Source: Thermoplasmatales archaeon
GTDB taxonomy: Archaea; Thermoplasmatota; E2; DHVEG-1
Assembly (NCBI GenBank): GCA_020341795.1
Contig: CP070836.1
Location: 1,057,169-1,090,686, forward strand
Direction: 5' to 3'
Length of the DNA: 33,518 nucleotides
Shown here: positions 25,751 through 33,518 of the stretch, in pieces
How positions within the stretch are numbered: position 1 is the stretch's first letter
Layout of the letters: every line of letters begins with the position of its first letter
Translations under genes and position numbers: made by a program
Notes under the pieces: generated by a model
Told to the model about the DNA's origin: nothing
Database searches by the model: none
Seen by the model: only the letters and a program-made list of their open reading frames with translations

Positions 25751-25996
25751 TTAAGGTTTTAGGTTTTTAATTTTTCCATTTGCTATTTTATTTAAAATTT
25801 TAAAATATAGAAACACAAATATTAATTCTAATCCAAAAATCAATAAGTACCAACCAAAGGTTGATAATATTTTTAACCAGTTACCAAAATTAGTAAAATC
25901 AAAACCATATGATATTGCAATCGAGCCCAGAAATGGTATGAACATGGCAATAATTACTATAAGCAGGATTCCAACAAGATCTCTATGTCTACCCAT
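25751..25996 (-). CDS. Small two-helix membrane protein
   Basis: About 81 residues: a short basic start (MGRHRDL), helix 1 (VGILLIVIIAMFIPFLGSIA), a loop (DFTNFGNWLK), helix 2 (GWYLLIFGLELIFVFLYFKIL) and a basic tail. No family recognised. The frame also offers an ATG six codons upstream at 26014. I chose 25996 because the TATA box at 26021-26030 lies 25 bases before it, giving a leaderless transcript. Followed by the 49-residue zinc-ribbon gene. Confidence 0.65.
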   Translation of the reverse strand: MGRHRDLVGILLIVIIAMFIPFLGSIAISYGFDFTNFGNWLKILSTFGWYLLIFGLELIFVFLYFKILNKIANGKIKNLKP

Positions 25997-26020
25997 AATA
26001 AAACACCGATGCATAAATTG

Positions 26021-26030
26021 TTTTTAAAAG
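26021..26030 (-). promoter_or_regulatory. TATA box of the small membrane protein gene
   Basis: Minus-strand CTTTTAAAAA sits between the end of hypF and the gene, 25 bases before the ATG at 25996. It shows the small genes have their own promoter and need not be part of the hydrogenase transcript. Confidence 0.5.
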
Positions 26031-26035
26031 TTGCT

Positions 26036-28216
26036 TTACTTATTTCCTATTATTGCATTTTGTCCTATTGCAATTCCACCATCACCATTAGGTACTTTGT
26101 TATGAACAACTAATTTTAATCCTGCTTTTTTAACCTGTTTTTCAATCATCTCATTTATTGGTGTATTATATGTTACTCCTCCAGAAAGTCCAATGTTTTT
26201 AATATCATTGATTTTTGCATAATCTATTGCAATAGTTGAAAGTTGATCTATTATTGACTTGATAAACGAATAAGCATAATCTGCTTTATTCTGTCCAGAC
26301 AAAAATTTGTTAATTTTTTCATCAAGTTGCCTAAAAAGATCAATTGTTCCAATAACTCCGTTTTTAACATCCACATCAAAAGAATATTTTGGCTTACCAT
26401 TTGCTAAATATCGTTCAAGTTTCATAGCAGGTTCACCATCATAAGTACGCTCACAACATATATTTAGATAACATGAAACTGCATCAAGAACACGACCAAG
26501 GCTACTAATCTGAGGTGATTTATCCATAAGTTTTGATAAAATCTCTGCTTCCATTCCTTTAAACACTATTTCCTTTCCAAATTTTTTAAAAATCGCAAAG
26601 ACCAATCTACGAGGATCAAGTGTGGCTGCATCACCACCGATAAGTGGGATGTACTCAAGATGCCCAATTCTTTTAAAATCATCATAATTTGAATATAATA
26701 TCTCTCCACCCCAGAATTTTCCATCAGATCCATAACCTAGACCATCAAGAGTTAGCACAACACATTCATCTAAAAATTGTTCAACTTGAAGTGAAACTGC
26801 ATGAGCCCAATGATGTTGAACTTCAAAAAATGGAACATTATATTCATCTGCAAATTTTCTAGCAACAACTCTTGTCTCATATCCGGGATGCATGTCCATT
26901 ACCACTCCATCTATATCTGGTTTTTTCATCGTAAGATTCATTATATGACGAAGAGCTTCCTCTAAAAAAACAACTGTTGAGTAATATTTTGAATTTCCGA
27001 TATATTGTGTTGCAAAAATATTTTTATCAGATGAAAAAGCGCCACAAATATTTTCTCCAGCACCAACACTTATTATATGACTATCATATGAAATAGGTAA
27101 TGGATCAGGTACATAACCCCTGGATTTTCGAAGAAAAAAATAATTTCCTTTCCAAATTCGTATTACTGAGTCATCTACACGATTAGGAATATCTCTATTA
27201 TGTAAAAGATAATAATCTGCATCAATTGAAAAAGCATCTTCATCGGATGTTATCATCGCCTCTCCAGGTATATTTGAAGATGTCATTACAAGAGCATCGG
27301 TTTTAAGATGGTTAAAAAGTAGATAATGAAGACCAGTGTATGGTAGAAAAAGTCCAACATTGTCAAGACCAGGTGATGCAAGATCTAGATTTTTCTTTTC
27401 AACAAGTACAATTGGTCTATTTTTAGATGTTAAAAGTTTTTTTTCATCATCTGATATTCTTGCATATTTTACAGCGGTTTTAATATCTTTAACCATTATT
27501 GCAAAAGCTTTCTGAGGGCGATTATACCATTCTCTAAAGCGTGGTATCTCATCAAGGTTACAACATAGATGCATTCCACCCCAGGATTTTATCACACCTG
27601 TTTTTCCTTCATCGAGTTGATTTGCAAACCTTTTAATTGCATGTTTTCCCCCTAAGTCTTTTCTACTATTGTCATACAAATGATAAATCGGACCACATTC
27701 TGGACACGAAATTGTTTGTGCATGATATCGTCTATTCAATGGATTCATGTATTCTTTTTGACAGGACACACATAATGGAAATTTATACATAGATGTACGT
27801 TCTCTATCGTAAGGTACTTCCTTTATTAAGCTGTATCTTGCTCCACATACTGTACAGTTTGTAAATGGAAACATGTATCTTTTGTTGTTTTTATTAAAAA
27901 GTTCATTTATACAATCGTTACAAATTCCAACATCTGATGGTATCTGTGAATGTCGACTTCCATGTTTACTATGTAGAATCTTAAAATCTATAAAAACACG
28001 GTCATCTTTTGATGTTTTAATATTAGTTATTTTAGCAATTGATGGAAGATTTTTTTTTATTTGTCTTATAAATTCATCTTTGTTTTTATCAATTACTACC
28101 TCTACTTCAGAACCTTTGTTTAATACGTAGCCTTTTAGATCCATTTTTTTTGCAATACGATAAATAGTTGGTCTAAAACCTACACCTTGTACAATCCCTT
28201 CGAAGATAAGTTTCAT
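26036..28216 (-). CDS. hypF: Carbamoyltransferase HypF
   Basis: Makes the cyanide ligands of the [NiFe] site from carbamoyl phosphate and passes the carbamoyl group to HypE; 726 residues. Domains in order: acylphosphatase (1-90, GIVQGVGFRPTIYRIA), zinc-finger pair (about 105-180, CNDC, CTVCG, CVSCQ, CPECGP), YrdC-like ATP-binding domain (about 195-375, GVIKSWGGMHLCCN, RPIVLVEKK, TSSNIPGEAMI) and Kae1-like domain (about 385-726, GAGENICGAFS, VQHHWAHAVSL, LDGLGYGSDG, LSGGVTYNTPI, PNGDGGIAIGQ). Complete. Two bases separate it from the hydrogenase ferredoxin gene, so it is the last gene of the hydrogenase operon. Confidence 0.95.
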   Translation of the reverse strand: MKLIFEGIVQGVGFRPTIYRIAKKMDLKGYVLNKGSEVEVVIDKNKDEFIRQIKKNLPSIAKITNIKTSKDDRVFIDFKILHSKHGSRHSQIPSDVGICNDCINELFNKNNKRYMFPFTNCTVCGARYSLIKEVPYDRERTSMYKFPLCVSCQKEYMNPLNRRYHAQTISCPECGPIYHLYDNSRKDLGGKHAIKRFANQLDEGKTGVIKSWGGMHLCCNLDEIPRFREWYNRPQKAFAIMVKDIKTAVKYARISDDEKKLLTSKNRPIVLVEKKNLDLASPGLDNVGLFLPYTGLHYLLFNHLKTDALVMTSSNIPGEAMITSDEDAFSIDADYYLLHNRDIPNRVDDSVIRIWKGNYFFLRKSRGYVPDPLPISYDSHIISVGAGENICGAFSSDKNIFATQYIGNSKYYSTVVFLEEALRHIMNLTMKKPDIDGVVMDMHPGYETRVVARKFADEYNVPFFEVQHHWAHAVSLQVEQFLDECVVLTLDGLGYGSDGKFWGGEILYSNYDDFKRIGHLEYIPLIGGDAATLDPRRLVFAIFKKFGKEIVFKGMEAEILSKLMDKSPQISSLGRVLDAVSCYLNICCERTYDGEPAMKLERYLANGKPKYSFDVDVKNGVIGTIDLFRQLDEKINKFLSGQNKADYAYSFIKSIIDQLSTIAIDYAKINDIKNIGLSGGVTYNTPINEMIEKQVKKAGLKLVVHNKVPNGDGGIAIGQNAIIGNK

Positions 28217-28218
28217 TT

Positions 28219-28620
28219 TTATTCAACAATTAACTCTTTAGAATAAGGATCTACATCAGCTAGAAGGAACTCATTACTCATACTCAAACATTTTGTAGGA
28301 CATATATCATTACATTGACTACAGAAACAACACCTTGCTAAATATATTTTGATTTTTTTGTCTTTTTCTTTAAATTCAATTGCTTCACATGGACAAACCT
28401 TAAGACATAGTTTACACCCAATACATTTTTCTTTATCGTATATTATTTTTCCACGGAAACCTGGAGGTGTCGGAACTGGTGGATTGAGTTTTACCTTACC
28501 TGCACCTACTGCTTCTAAATATTTAGTAGTACTTGATGGTTGATATTTTGCTGGAAATTTATTAGTCCAAGGTTTTTTAAACATCTGTCTAAAAACAGGT
28601 CCTAACATACTAAATCCCAT
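28219..28620 (-). CDS. Hydrogenase polyferredoxin subunit, 2[4Fe-4S]
   Basis: Electron-transfer subunit of 133 residues, equivalent to EchF, MbhN or NuoI of group 4 hydrogenases and complex I. Two CxxCxxCxxxCP motifs: C66, C69, C72, C76 (CIGCKLCLKVCP) and C97, C100, C103, C107 (CFCSQCNDICP). The N-terminal 60 residues (FKKPWTNKFP, PPGFRGKIIYD) are those of the NuoI-like family, not of a free ferredoxin. The ATG overlaps the large-subunit stop by one base (TAATG). It links the catalytic small subunit to an external ferredoxin. Confidence 0.92.
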   Translation of the reverse strand: MGFSMLGPVFRQMFKKPWTNKFPAKYQPSSTTKYLEAVGAGKVKLNPPVPTPPGFRGKIIYDKEKCIGCKLCLKVCPCEAIEFKEKDKKIKIYLARCCFCSQCNDICPTKCLSMSNEFLLADVDPYSKELIVE

Positions 28621-29852
28621 TAATGCATCAACCTCCTTGTTTTTTCAACGCTCAATCGATGTAGTTGTTCTTTATTTAATAAAGAGCGTTGACCATTATT
28701 TACAATTGCAACACGATTAGTACAACTCATACATGGATCAGTACTTGCTGCAACAATTGGTATATCTGCAATTTGCTCACCTTTAAGCATTGGAATCCAT
28801 GGTAATATATTATTATATGTAGGTGCTCGAACTTTCCATGTAAATGGAGCATCTTCACCTGTTAGTTTTACATAATGTATAACTTCGCCTCGTGGTGCTT
28901 CGTGACGTCCTACTCCTTCACCATTTGCTTTTTTAAGTTGTGCTAGAACTTTTGCAATCTTTGGTTCTGATACTATATCACCTGCTGGCATTTTATCAAC
29001 ACATTGTTCAATAAGTTCAATAGATTGTTTAACTTCGAGTAAACGTTGAATAATCCTATCATATACATCTCCATTTACCTCACCTGTAAGTGCTTCTGGT
29101 GTAATATAATCAATATCTAGATCACCATATGCAAAATAACTTGTATCCGCTCGAAGATCTTTTTTGATTCCTGATGCACGAGTAGTTGGTCCAACTGCAC
29201 AGAGCTTTAAAGCATTTTCTTTTGTAAGAATTCCTGCTCCTTGACTTCGCATTTTAATTGTTTTATCATCTAAAAAAATATGAGCAAGTTTACCGAAATT
29301 ATCTTTAAAATATTTTAAATCTTTTTGAATACGTGGAAGCATATCTTTAGTGATGTCACGTCTTATTCCACCTATCGTCATTATTCCTTTTGTAACACGG
29401 TTTCCACATAGATACTCTGTTAGATCCATTGCTCTTTCTCGTATCTCCCATGTAAGAAACAAAACAGTATCAAAACCTATTTCATGAGCAGCAACACCAG
29501 CCCAAAGTATATGTGAGGTGATACGTTCAAGTTCTCCTTGAATGACACGTAAGTATTCTGCACGCTCTGCAACTTCAATATCTGCAGCTGCTTCAATTGC
29601 TAACGTAAATGCTGCAGGGTGACAATATGAACAAATGCCACAAATACGTTCTGCAAGATAAAGAATCTGAATTGGATTTCGCTTCCTTGAAGCCCATTCA
29701 ACAGCACGATGTACATGACCAAGTTTTACATCTATATCAATAATTCTTTCACCAGAGATTTCAAACTCAAAAAACACTGGTTCTTTTAAAGCAGGATGAA
29801 TTGGACCAATAGGAACATGATATGTAGTTTTTGTCGTTGCTTCTGGACTCAT
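28620..29852 (-). CDS. Group 4 [NiFe]-hydrogenase large subunit
   Basis: Catalytic subunit of 410 residues, homologous to EchE, MbhL, HycE and NuoD. Both nickel-binding pairs are present: ERICGICSYCHP near the N-terminus (C71, C74) and DPCMSCTNR near the C-terminus (C374, C377), so it should be a true hydrogenase, not a complex I relative that has lost nickel. Other marks are GHVHRAVEW, GIMTIGGIRRDI and GRHEAPRGEVIHYV. A 33-residue tail follows C377; whether it is cleaved is not known, and no maturation endopeptidase gene is visible. The start overlaps the upstream stop (ATGA). The subgroup within group 4 is not assigned. Confidence 0.93.
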   Translation of the reverse strand: MSPEATTKTTYHVPIGPIHPALKEPVFFEFEISGERIIDIDVKLGHVHRAVEWASRKRNPIQILYLAERICGICSYCHPAAFTLAIEAAADIEVAERAEYLRVIQGELERITSHILWAGVAAHEIGFDTVLFLTWEIRERAMDLTEYLCGNRVTKGIMTIGGIRRDITKDMLPRIQKDLKYFKDNFGKLAHIFLDDKTIKMRSQGAGILTKENALKLCAVGPTTRASGIKKDLRADTSYFAYGDLDIDYITPEALTGEVNGDVYDRIIQRLLEVKQSIELIEQCVDKMPAGDIVSEPKIAKVLAQLKKANGEGVGRHEAPRGEVIHYVKLTGEDAPFTWKVRAPTYNNILPWIPMLKGEQIADIPIVAASTDPCMSCTNRVAIVNNGQRSLLNKEQLHRLSVEKTRRLMH

Positions 29853-30382
29853 TTCTTCACCTCATGTAAATTTTTATAAAGTTTTTCAAGACCTTTCTCA
29901 TCACGTCTCCACGGGTAAACATCTTTTGGGAAATCATCTGGAAGGAAAAGTCTTCTGTTATCAGGAATATTTTTTATTTTAACACCTAGAAATTCTTGTT
30001 TTTCACGTTCAGTTATAAGAGCACCTGGGATTAGGTCGCATATTGTTTCAATTTCGGGTTTGGATTTTGGCAGTTCAACAGATATATGTAAATTTATTTC
30101 CCCAAGTCTTGTTCCATAGTTTACAGTGAAATGATAAATAAGTTCAATGTTATTTCCAAGATCATTACCTGATATAATTGCTAGGTGTGGATAATTATAT
30201 TCAATTATATATTTTACTATTTCTTTAAAAGCTCCTTTATCTATCTTCATCCAGATACTAGGGGTTTCATTCTTCTTAGAGCCTGCTGCTCTTTTTTTAA
30301 TATCAGCACTTATAATATTTGTATTAAATTTATCCTTCAAATATTTCACATGTTCCTCAGGAGTTTTTTGATCTTTTGTCAT
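29849..30382 (-). CDS. Hydrogenase NuoC-like subunit
   Basis: A 177-residue subunit equivalent to EchD, MbhK or the 30-kDa (NuoC) subunit of complex I, which bridges the large and small subunits. Recognised by the terminal segment ITEREKQEFLGVKIKNIPDN then RRLFLPDDFP and YPWRRDEKGL, and by the mid-protein strand VNYGTRLGEINLHISVELPK. The N-terminal 45 residues are charged and divergent. Two bases after the small-subunit stop and overlapping the large-subunit start by four bases. Confidence 0.88.
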   Translation of the reverse strand: MTKDQKTPEEHVKYLKDKFNTNIISADIKKRAAGSKKNETPSIWMKIDKGAFKEIVKYIIEYNYPHLAIISGNDLGNNIELIYHFTVNYGTRLGEINLHISVELPKSKPEIETICDLIPGALITEREKQEFLGVKIKNIPDNRRLFLPDDFPKDVYPWRRDEKGLEKLYKNLHEVKK

Positions 30383-30384
30383 TA

Positions 30385-30819
30385 TTAACCACCCTCCAAA
30401 GTTTCAAGTTTTACCCATGCCTTTGCAACTGCATTAATAATTGCTTCAGGACGTGGTGGACATCCAATTACATGAACATCAACTGGTAAAATCTGATTTA
30501 TAGGTCCCACAAGGTTGTATGATTCATAAAAGACATCTCCTGTGTTTCCGCAGTTACCCACACAAATGACAGCTTTTGGATCTGCCATTTGATCATATAC
30601 ACGTTTAACCTTATCTACCATCTGTCGTGATACAGGACCTGTAACAAGCATTACATCTGCATGACGTGGGGTACCAACAAGTTTAATTCCAAAACGTTCA
30701 ACATCATAACGTGGACAAAGAGCAGCTATTATTTCTATATCGCAACCATTACATGATCCACTGTTACAATGATAAACCCATAGAGCTTTTTTAAAAGATT
30801 TAGGTAATCCTTTTGCCAT
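30385..30819 (-). CDS. Group 4 [NiFe]-hydrogenase small subunit
   Basis: Electron-relay subunit of 144 residues, homologous to EchC, MbhJ and NuoB; carries the 4Fe-4S cluster next to the nickel site. Cluster cysteines: HCNSGSCNGCDIE (C23, C26), CVGNCGNTGD (C86 or C90) and GCPPRPEAI (C120). Typical PADVMLVTGPVS-like segment is HADVMLVTGPVSRQM. Length is normal for group 4, shorter than in other [NiFe] groups. First gene of the operon; GGGAGG (30830-30835, minus strand) lies ten bases before the ATG. Confidence 0.93.
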   Translation of the reverse strand: MAKGLPKSFKKALWVYHCNSGSCNGCDIEIIAALCPRYDVERFGIKLVGTPRHADVMLVTGPVSRQMVDKVKRVYDQMADPKAVICVGNCGNTGDVFYESYNLVGPINQILPVDVHVIGCPPRPEAIINAVAKAWVKLETLEGG

Positions 30820-30870
30820 TAACTAAATACCTCCCTAAATGAACACTACAGTTTCAGGTAATCTAGTATA

Positions 30871-30883
30871 GTATTTAAAAATT
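30871..30883 (-). promoter_or_regulatory. TATA box of the hydrogenase operon
   Basis: Minus-strand AAATTTTTAAATAC, about 52 bases before the small-subunit ATG, would give a leader of about 25 bases carrying GGGAGG. It separates the operon from hypE upstream, though read-through from hypE is possible. Confidence 0.45.
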
Positions 30884-30897
30884 TATGTAATTAATTA

Positions 30898-31953
30898 TTA
30901 ACAAATCCTTGGAACAGGGTCTCCAATTGGTTTGTGAAGGTTTCTTCTTCCACCAATAGTTGTTTCAAGGACTACACCTTTAATCTTATTTGTTGCATGA
31001 CCAATTATTTCAGCGTTTTTTCCAAGTGAATGTTTTTTAATTTCTTTTAAAATTTCATCTGCTTTTTCTTTTACAACACCAAGGACTACTTTACCTTCGT
31101 TTCCAATCTCTAGAGGATCGATTCCTAACATATCACAAGCACTGCGAACACCATTTGGAATTGGGATTTTTTCTTCTTCAATAACAATACCTACTTTTGA
31201 TTTATCGCTGAATTCATTTAGAGTGTTTGCAAGCCCTCCCCGTGTTGGATCTTTTGCAGATACGACTCCACCAATGGCAAGTGTTTTTTCCATTAAGCTA
31301 TTAACTGGTGCTATATCTGATTTTATTTTTGTTTCAAAACCATATCCTTCACGAAAACTCATAAGAGCAATACCATGTTCTGCAATATTTCCAGAAAGAA
31401 TTATTATATCCCCCAATTCAATATTTGAATCAAGTAACCAATTAGATTTAAATTTTCTATATCTTTTAATCTCTTTGATATTACCTTCAAGATACTTACT
31501 TTTTTTACCAATTCCAGTTGTATTAATCATAAACTCCTGAATAGCCCCCTTTTCAACTACTTTTGTATCTCCCGTTACAATAGGAACATTGGCATTATTT
31601 GCAGTTTCACCCATGCTTTTTACAATTCTTTCAAAGTTTTTAATAGAAAGACCTTCCTCAATGATAAAACCAGCTGAAAGAGCAAAAGTAGTTGCACCCA
31701 TAACAGATATATCATTTACTGTTCCAGCAACAGCGAGAGATCCAAGGTCACCACCTGGAAAAACAATAGGTTGAACAGTATGTGAATCAGTTGAAAATAC
31801 AATGTCATCTATCACAGCCGAATCATCAAGCATAGAGAGTGATACTTCGCCTTTTTGTATGTCTTTTCCAAAATATTTTAAAATTTTTTGTTTGATGAGT
31901 ATGTCCATCATCTCTCCACCAGCACCTTGTGCCAGTTTGATTTTATCAGCCAT
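30898..31953 (-). CDS. hypE: Hydrogenase maturation protein HypE
   Basis: Dehydrates the carbamoyl group received from HypF to a cyano group, using ATP; 351 residues, PurM-like fold. Diagnostic features are GAGGEMMDILI at the N-terminus, LDDSAVIDDIVFSTDSHTV, GGDLGSLAVAGTVNDISVMG, PIVTGDTKVVEKG, DPTRGGLANTLNE and the extreme C-terminal PRIC, whose last cysteine is the carbamoyl and cyanide carrier. Lies 78 bases upstream of the hydrogenase small subunit on the same strand. Divergent from a small membrane protein. Confidence 0.95.
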   Translation of the reverse strand: MADKIKLAQGAGGEMMDILIKQKILKYFGKDIQKGEVSLSMLDDSAVIDDIVFSTDSHTVQPIVFPGGDLGSLAVAGTVNDISVMGATTFALSAGFIIEEGLSIKNFERIVKSMGETANNANVPIVTGDTKVVEKGAIQEFMINTTGIGKKSKYLEGNIKEIKRYRKFKSNWLLDSNIELGDIIILSGNIAEHGIALMSFREGYGFETKIKSDIAPVNSLMEKTLAIGGVVSAKDPTRGGLANTLNEFSDKSKVGIVIEEEKIPIPNGVRSACDMLGIDPLEIGNEGKVVLGVVKEKADEILKEIKKHSLGKNAEIIGHATNKIKGVVLETTIGGRRNLHKPIGDPVPRIC

Positions 31954-32002
31954 ATTAATACCCAGAAGTAAAATCTTGATGCATAAGGTTTATTTATAAT
32001 CT

Positions 32003-32320
32003 ATGGTTCACACAGATGAAATGGTTCAAAACATCCTAATATCAATATTTGGGGAAGGATATTCCTGGCAAGACATTGTTATTGCAACAGTAAGTTTGAT
32101 GTTCGGAGCAATACTGTTACCACAACTTATAGACGTCTGGCATGGCAAAACAACATTAAATCTTTTCACAGCAAGTCTAACAACAATTGGTTTATTCATT
32201 CTTACTATTACTTTTTTCACTATGCAATTTTGGGCATCATTTATTGCTGATTTCATCTCCGGAATAATATGGTTATTATTATTTTTATTCTCTGTTAGAA
32301 ACATAAAGAAAAAGAAATAA
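32003..32320 (+). CDS. Small membrane protein with about three helices
   Basis: 105 residues, no family recognised. Hydrophobic segments: IVIATVSLMFGAILLPQLID, LFTASLTTIGLFILTITFF and FIADFISGIIWLLLFLFSV, ending in a basic tail (RNIKKKK). The pattern PQLIDVWHGKTTLN between helices 1 and 2 is distinctive and recalls bacterial and archaeal proteins annotated only as hypothetical. The ATG at 32003 is possible; an alternative at 32021 lies 25 bases after a TTTATTTATA box, as expected for a leaderless message. Confidence 0.6.
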   Translation: MVHTDEMVQNILISIFGEGYSWQDIVIATVSLMFGAILLPQLIDVWHGKTTLNLFTASLTTIGLFILTITFFTMQFWASFIADFISGIIWLLLFLFSVRNIKKKK

Positions 32321-32325
32321 AAAAT

Positions 32326-33186
32326 CTATTTTGTTAATCTATTTAGTAAAATCTTATTAACCTGTGGATTTATATTTTTCTTAATAAGCTCCGGTGATGT
32401 TATCATTGCACCATCTAAAATATTTTTACAATTACAGATTCTATCATATTTAATTCGTGGTATTAGTCTTTTAATTATCTCTGCTGAATTTTTATCATTT
32501 TTTTTAAGATTTTCAACAATGGATGTAACACTAACATCATCTTCTCCCTCATACCAGCAGTCATAATCTGTAACTGTTAATATTCCGCATGTACACATTT
32601 CTGCCTCACGTGCAAGTTTTGCCTCAGGTGCAAGTGTCATACCAACTACGTCAACATCCCAAGAACGGTAAAGATTTGACTCTGCACGAGTTGAAAATTG
32701 AGGTCCCTCAATGCATATATACGTTCCACGATATAAATCCACTTTTTGTTCTTTTACAGCGTCAAATGCTAAATCTGATAATTTTTTACAAAATGGATCT
32801 GCAAATCCAACATGAACTACTATTCCTTTATCAAAAAAAGTACTATGTCTTTTAGCAGTATGATCAATTAGTTGATCTACTATTACAAAATCACATGGTT
32901 TAATCTTTTTTTTAAGGCTTCCCACTGCAGCTGTTGACACCAGGTATTCAACTCCACATTCTTTCAATGCAAAAATGTTTGCTCTATAGTTAACCTTATG
33001 AGGCGGATTCATGTGTCCTTTTCCATGCCTTGGTAAAAAAGCAACTTCTACTCCTTGTATCTTACCAATTGTTATTTTATCAGAAGGTTTTCCAAAAGGA
33101 GTATTTACATTTATTTCTTCTATATTTTTTATAATATCAATATTGTAAAGTCCGCTACCACCAATTATTCCAATATTAACAGTCAT
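32326..33186 (-). CDS. mtnP: S-methyl-5'-thioadenosine phosphorylase
   Basis: Purine nucleoside phosphorylase family II enzyme of 286 residues that splits methylthioadenosine, a by-product of polyamine and SAM chemistry, into adenine and methylthioribose-1-phosphate. Motifs: GIIGGSGLY, FLPRHGKGHMNPPHKVNYRA, STAAVGSL, YICIEGPQFSTRAES, GMTLAPEAKLAREAEMC and TDYDCW, the last Asp pair being typical of enzymes acting on 6-aminopurines rather than the inosine version. The ATG at 33186 starts directly at the core. Divergent from an adenine phosphoribosyltransferase gene, which could re-use the released adenine. Confidence 0.92.
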   Translation of the reverse strand: MTVNIGIIGGSGLYNIDIIKNIEEINVNTPFGKPSDKITIGKIQGVEVAFLPRHGKGHMNPPHKVNYRANIFALKECGVEYLVSTAAVGSLKKKIKPCDFVIVDQLIDHTAKRHSTFFDKGIVVHVGFADPFCKKLSDLAFDAVKEQKVDLYRGTYICIEGPQFSTRAESNLYRSWDVDVVGMTLAPEAKLAREAEMCTCGILTVTDYDCWYEGEDDVSVTSIVENLKKNDKNSAEIIKRLIPRIKYDRICNCKNILDGAMITSPELIKKNINPQVNKILLNRLTK

Positions 33187-33261
33187 AGACTGTACGAATA
33201 GAAATAACTAAAAAAGCTTTTTGCTTACTATTTTGATTGATTATAGATAGAGGTAAGATAT

Positions 33262-33408
33262 TTGAATGATTCTATAAAATCAAAGATTAATACTGTTCCA
33301 CATTGGCCAAAAGAAGGAATTATGTTTAGAGATATTACAACTCTTCTTGAGGATCTCATGGATGTTAGAGAAACAATAGATTTACTATATAAACGTTATA
33401 AAGACCGC
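33262..33408 (+). CDS. apt: Adenine phosphoribosyltransferase, N-terminal part, cut by a junction
   Basis: TTG start with GAGG eight bases upstream (33250-33253). Reads NDSIKSKINTVPHWPKEGIM then FRDITTLLEDLMDVRETID and LLYKRYKDR, the standard APRT beginning (PGIxFRDITPLL). The expected next segment, about KIVGxEARGF, does not follow: from about 33405 the composition changes and this frame continues without homology to the window end. The gene is therefore truncated by the chimeric end, not by a stop codon. Function would be salvage of adenine to AMP. Divergent from the thioadenosine phosphorylase gene. Confidence 0.75.
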
Positions 33409-33518
33409 ATATTTCCCGCGCTATTTCCTGAACTCAGCAATCGCCACGACAGCACAGGTAGTAGCGACTCTCATTACTGCTTCCCTTGCGGGATATGCTA
33501 TTGCACGGATCAAATTCC
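33408..33518 (+). CDS. Fragment of a bacterial-type sugar ABC permease, foreign to the contig
   Basis: In the frame starting at 33413 the sequence reads FPRYFLNSAIATTAQVVATL then ITASLAGYAIARIKF, the helix and loop preceding the EAA region of MalG/UgpE-type binding-protein-dependent sugar permeases (FLNS...SLAGYAxARxxF). GC content is near 50 percent against about 30 percent before it. Neither start nor stop is in the window. Most likely an assembly chimera or an unrelated end, not archaeal chromosome. Confidence 0.7.

Noticed and set aside
1-33518. CRISPR array, tRNA or rRNA gene, insertion sequence
   Set aside because: No regularly spaced repeats, no GC-rich cloverleaf-like islands in the AT-rich gaps, and no transposase or inverted terminal repeats were found by reading.
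33262-33518. A genuine fusion of adenine phosphoribosyltransferase with another domain
   Set aside because: The open frame after the junction has no sensible protein sequence, whereas another frame reads as a permease, so it is a sequence junction and not a fusion protein.

Overview
The window reads as about 33.4 kb of AT-rich archaeal chromosome followed by roughly 110 bases of unrelated, more GC-rich bacterial-type sequence at the right edge. Archaeal origin is indicated by an archaeal-type phosphoglycerate mutase (apgM), a tetraether lipid synthase (Tes), Lrp/AsnC-type regulators, a PGF-CTERM surface protein, group 4 [NiFe]-hydrogenase subunits with HypC, D, E and F, and TATA boxes about 25 bases upstream of start codons. 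The gene set fits an uncultured anaerobic euryarchaeote, perhaps a Thermoplasmatota lineage such as Marine Benthic Group D. That placement is inference; there is no rRNA gene here.

Left part (1-11115): a B12-type radical SAM enzyme, an M18 aminopeptidase, a PGF-CTERM surface protein, a winged-helix regulator, a stand-alone RAM-domain protein, a large secreted beta-helix/calcium-repeat/metzincin-like protein, an ABC exporter whose ATPase carries a zinc ribbon, and apgM.

Middle part (11116-16801): an accessory-looking island with low coding density. It has a zinc-ribbon protein and an MFS transporter, then a tandem-duplicated Lrp/AsnC regulator flanked on both sides by decayed relatives of itself. 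A two-site operator-like element (TTTTCTGCAAA, then TTTTGCRGAA, centres 36-37 bases apart) occurs both before the zinc-ribbon gene and at the regulator's own start codon. The island ends with a second metzincin-like gene, broken by a one-base deletion.

Right part (16798-33261): housekeeping genes (M32 carboxypeptidase, exonuclease III, cysteine synthase, ZIP transporter), the tetraether lipid synthase, hypC-hypD, an AlkD-like repair protein, small zinc-ribbon and membrane proteins, then hypF and a compact hydrogenase operon (small subunit, NuoC-like, large subunit, 2[4Fe-4S] ferredoxin) with hypE upstream. The operon encodes a complete catalytic and electron-transfer arm but no membrane or ion-pumping subunit. 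An S-methylthioadenosine phosphorylase and the 5' part of an adenine phosphoribosyltransferase gene follow; both belong to adenine/methylthioadenosine salvage. The latter is cut by the chimeric junction near 33400-33412.

Several starts were moved from the longest open frame to an internal codon where a Shine-Dalgarno sequence or a leaderless TATA spacing favours it. Several genes of fewer than 60 codons and several gene relics were found by reading the intergenic DNA.
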